Shown: piece by piece, positions 60,874-64,000 of the stretch
Numbering within the stretch: the first letter of the stretch is position 1
Layout: each line of letters opens with the position of its first letter
Source of the DNA: Portulaca oleracea
Lineage: Eukaryota; Streptophyta; Magnoliopsida; Caryophyllales; Portulacaceae
Reading direction: 5' to 3'
DNA length: 64,000 nucleotides
Assembly: GCA_029582165.1 (NCBI GenBank)
Contig: CM055868.1
Span: 24,892,891-24,956,890, forward strand
Program-made: the position numbers and the translations under genes
Notes under the pieces: generated by a model
Database searches by the model: none
Told to the model about the DNA's origin: nothing
The model's input: the letters and a program-made list of their open reading frames with translations, nothing else

Positions 60874-62468
60874 TGTACACCGGAATTTGTACCGGCATAA
60901 TCCCGACTCATCAAGATCAGCTAATCATGTGGGCCAAATAATAAATGGGTCATTGGGCCCAAAAACGTCAACAGCTTGAGCCCGAGAAGTCAACAGGCCA
61001 CCTACACTCGTTAAAACCCCCCTGGGTTTTGATATTCAGAAAGCAGCCCACACAAAAGTGGGCCGAGAGCGCGCCCCGGCCCAGAAGACTCAAAACCCGC
61101 CTAGGTTTTGAAAGGAATAGCAGAGCGTCCTCGTTTTGTGCCATGTCAGCGATCCGTGTGATGGTTAAATTAAAACCCGCCTAGGTTTTGATTTTGCTTG
61201 CGCTAAAATCTGCATGCATGCATGCAATCCCCTGATTTTTGCCCACGTGTTTGACCTTGCTCTTGACCTCCCAAAACCCGCCTAGGTTTTGATCCTTGGA
61301 GGGCATAATTTGTGGAGTATGTTCCCCTTGGTTTCCCTACAAATCTCTCACTCCATTTCACCCTCATTCCATCAACTACTATCATCCATTACCCTTACTC
61401 TCCTCAAATCATCATCAACAACTCTTACAAACTACCACCATTATACTCAAATTCTCCACATTCTACTTCCCTCATTTCATCTCTAATCCCTTCACAATCA
61501 CACTTATCATATCTATATTATCACCCATATATACCACCCTTCTAAACCACTTACATTATTTCATCCAAGACTCCAAGTCAAGGCCAAATCAAGGGATCAA
61601 ATCCATCACATCCACCACCTTTTAAGCAAGGTTTGATTTTATTATTCATTTTGTTGTAATTAATCGTGCAATTCATTCTTTTCCTTTACTTTTACATATT
61701 TTGTAAAAAGTAAACATCATGTTTTAATCTCGCTTGCTTTGAATAATAACTTCGCGAAATTAACCAAACTTTTCCCCGCTCTCTTTCTTTTCAATGTCGA
61801 TTTTAGTACAGTCTGTTTTCTAACAGGAAGATTCGAGAGTTCTTAGAACTCTCGAATTCGTAACCTTACCCCCAATTCTAGAAATCGGGTTCGTAGACCG
61901 GAGTCATTCTTTATTATTTTTACGGTTTGTCGGTTTCCTTAAATCGACTGGCGACTCTTTTACATTTTATAAATATGTTTACTCATTTAAAATATTTGTT
62001 TCTATATAAAATAATTAAAAAGAATAATTTGGTTCATGTCCAATATTAATTCAAGGCGGGTCCTGAGCGAAATGGGTTAGAAAGCGATAAAACCTAGGCG
62101 GGTTTTATCAGGCGGGTTTTATCACTTTCAACTCACTTTCCCTTTGGGCCCAGTAGGCAAGCGGCCCTACCTAGAGTCTGTTAAAACCTAGGCGGGTTTT
62201 AGCGGATTCTGTAGGCCCGCTTGCTCATCCTTGGGCCTGAAATTGATACTTGGTCCGGGATTAAATTATTGTTAAATTATTTTGTGCAATTTTGAATAAT
62301 TTAAATAATAAAAAAACAGATTTGTTAATAAATAAAGTTTCATCACCCCGTAAACGAATTTCATAAAATAAAAATATCCTTATTTAAGGATTAAACAACC
62401 TTAGTCGGCTCCCGATCGTTTAAGTAGCGCATCATGGGAAAAGGGTCACTTTTTCCGGGGTACCTACA
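60874..62468 (+). repeat. 5' LTR of G
   Basis: A 1595-bp LTR from TGTACACCGGAATTTG to GGTACCTACA. Box AAAACCCGCCTAGGTTTT occurs at 61092, 61172 and 61273, a variant at 61013, and its exact reverse complement at 62089 and 62183. A CT/CA-rich tract at 61330-61560 lies downstream of the presumed start. Conserved blocks are shared with the LTRs at 33.5, 55.7 and 31.4 kb. Confidence 0.86.
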
Positions 62469-62471
62469 GAT

Positions 62472-62488
62472 TGGCGACTCCACTGGGA
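62472..62488 (+). other. Primer binding site of G
   Basis: TGGCGACTCCACTGGGA follows the LTR after three bases. It would pair with a tRNA ending in GTCGCCA, probably the tRNA-Arg reported for Ogre-type elements. Confidence 0.75.
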
Positions 62489-63944
62489 CTTAAACTTAAA
62501 AAGAGGGTAAAATTTGAACAAATCAAATTGATTTGAAAATGTAAAAGGGAGAAGTTAATTTATTTCGCAATTTTATTATTCTTTTGTTAGGTATCCTTTG
62601 CATACCGAGCCACTAATCGGGTCTTTTGACACGTTAGCACAAAGGCGATGGTTTAGGTAATAATTAGGATTTTCCCTTGAGAGCGGGCGGTCACTACTTG
62701 TGTGATGCACCCTACATCGCCAAGAATTTGGTCTCTCCTCCCCCCATGTTATACTCAAAGGGCTTCCTTGAAGTTCGATGAGAAACACCTCACACTCCTT
62801 ACCCACAATTTTAAGAGTAAGGAGAACCGAGGCGAGAACGTGCGGTAGGCCATGTAAAACCAACCACAGTAATCCATGAATATAGAACCTTGGTTTAGGA
62901 TATCCTTCATGTTGTATGCTATGTGCTATGTGTACCCCTTCCCCTTTTCTTTTTTGTAAAAGAGTCGACCCTAGTTTGGAGGTTTTAATCTAGTCAATAT
63001 AAAATTCATTGGGTTGAGAAAATGATTATTTATTAATTGATATAATTAACCCAAAAGCATTATAGATAGCCCAAGTGGAAGGGGCCATTTATGTTTGAAA
63101 GTTGATTATCTTAATTAATAAATAAAAAATTGACTCGCCTTTGATGATATTATATGGCCCTTTATGAAATTCTCTTAACAAAGGTTCAAAAAAATTAATT
63201 TAAAAAGTCCAACAAAGTCAATGGATAGCGTCTTAGACTGCATAATAGTCACTAGGCTTGAGTAAGTTGATTTATCATTTTAATTAATAAATCCATCATA
63301 TTTATGGTTGGCCCGTTGTTAGGCCCAACCATATTGGATTTGTCAATTAAGCCCATAAATTAATTATGACTCGCTTATTGTTGACTTTATCAAGTCCTTT
63401 ACAATATCAATTTTCCTCGAGTAAAAAAAATATAAAAAAAAGAAGGTTAAAAAAAACTGTGGGTCGTCGGTCTTGTTGAACATCATTCTTGTCCGCATAA
63501 TAGCCAATATAGTTTGAGTTGTCTGAGTTGTTGGGCCAAGTTACGGATTTTCCTGAAAACGGTCGACCTATGGATGGGGCTCATCCGAATTGAGAAACAC
63601 TGACTGAAACCTGTCAACTCAAGATTCGTTCGCTATGTTTGACTTTATTCGGCCCTTTATAATGTTCTGCTATTAGGTCCATATAGAGTTAGGTCATGCA
63701 CTCCCAAAAAGTGGGTGAGTCCTGTATGTCAGCATATATGTGTCGAGTCGATTGGGATCATATAGGTCTCTTAGGGCATGCATGCATCCGGTGGGACGTG
63801 TCGGAGTAGGTCATCGAGTGTCTAACTTTGAATTTTCATGCAGGCATCATTAGTGATCGACTCCGAGCCCGCATTCGAGATCCACGAACTGGTCTTTTGA
63901 TTCCAAACCTTCACTACGATCCATTTGCAACCAGTAATCGCATC
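62489..63944 (+). other. Leader of G with repeated modules
   Basis: No convincing frame is seen. From 63000 to 63670 a module of about 240-256 bp repeats about three times, with anchors 'tatggccctttatgaa' near 63154, 'aagtcctttacaatatc' near 63391 and 'cggccctttataatg' near 63649. It is the reverse counterpart of 39888-41000. Confidence 0.7.
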
Positions 63945-64000
63945 ATGTCTGGAGAGCAATTCCAAGAGATCCCGGTCCAGAGCACCGAAGCCAACATCAC
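63945..64000 (+). CDS. Start of gag of element G (partial)
   Basis: The frame MSGEQFQEIPVQSTEAN runs to the window end. The same frame is open upstream to at least 63855 (RARIRDPRTGLLIPNLHYDP), so translation could begin earlier or the upstream part may be read after splicing, as reported for some Ogre-type elements. Too little is visible to identify domains; position after the leader is the main support. Confidence 0.6.
   Translation, partial: MSGEQFQEIPVQSTEANI

Larger units (their letters stand above)
60874..64000 (+). mobile_element. Tat/Ogre-like Ty3/gypsy element G, 5' part
   Basis: 5' LTR 60874-62468, a primer site, a leader of about 1.5 kb with repeated modules, and the start of gag at 63945, running off the window. 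The long leader and the GGCGACTCCACTGGG primer site are features described for the Tat/Ogre group. It sits inside element F. Confidence 0.85.

Noticed and set aside
61289..61625. Three overlapping Thr/Ser/His-rich plus-strand frames
   Set aside because: Open in several frames because the DNA is a C/T/A-rich, G-poor LTR tract; not coding.

Overview
The window is nuclear DNA of a flowering plant, most likely a eudicot. It is AT-rich, its two host genes have plant-type split structures, nearly all the rest is nested plant retrotransposons and MITEs, and it carries a fragment of plastid DNA around ycf68. I cannot name the species; a Caryophyllales genome is only a guess.

Layout. 1-8.0 kb: a decayed minus-strand Ty3/gypsy pol relic, split by a complete 3.7 kb gag-only LTR element (2833-6514, TSD tctct) and abutting a LINE ORF1 relic. 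8.0-16.5 kb: the only gene island. It holds a seven-exon cytoplasmic poly(A)-binding protein gene (9374-14294, +), a short PABP-derived pseudogene fragment (15259-15396) and a four-exon MRNIP-like gene (16511-15426, -). 16.5-18.8 kb: a LINE reverse transcriptase relic interrupted by a plastid ycf68-region insertion, then a minisatellite. 18.8-24.0 kb: a complete but dead Ty1/copia element (TSD gaaaa) inside that minisatellite. 24.0-33.4 kb: a Mutator-type foldback MITE, a solo LTR (TSD atgac), a Tat/Ogre-like LTR invaded by a hAT element, and a hAT MITE. 33.5-41.05 kb: a minus-strand Tat/Ogre-like non-coding element with its 3' LTR and several families of tandem repeats. 41.7-55.6 kb: a nest in which a hAT-like repeat was hit by a Ty3/gypsy element (B, 41821-55030), whose 3' LTR was in turn hit by a Harbinger MITE and by an internally deleted gypsy derivative (C, 42617-48387). 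55.6-64.0 kb: a Tat-like LTR fragment, a minisatellite, a MITE, the 3' end of a copia-type element, and the 5' LTR, leader and first gag codons of another Tat/Ogre-like element running off the window.

How the parts relate. The gypsy elements A, B and C share TGATG...CATCA LTR ends, an initiator-Met tRNA primer site and related gag or pol pieces. A and C therefore look like non-autonomous derivatives of a B-like lineage. B itself has lost two of the three integrase catalytic residues, so no copy here appears able to move unaided. Many stops in the dead copies fall where relatives have Trp or Gln, as expected from decay of methylated DNA. The most unusual signals are dyad-symmetric boxes repeated in the Tat-type LTRs, another dyad box shared by two unrelated LTRs, a roughly 240-bp repeated module in the Tat leader, and a 25-nt U2 snRNA match upstream of the PABP promoter. 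All calls are from reading the sequence; no database search was run.
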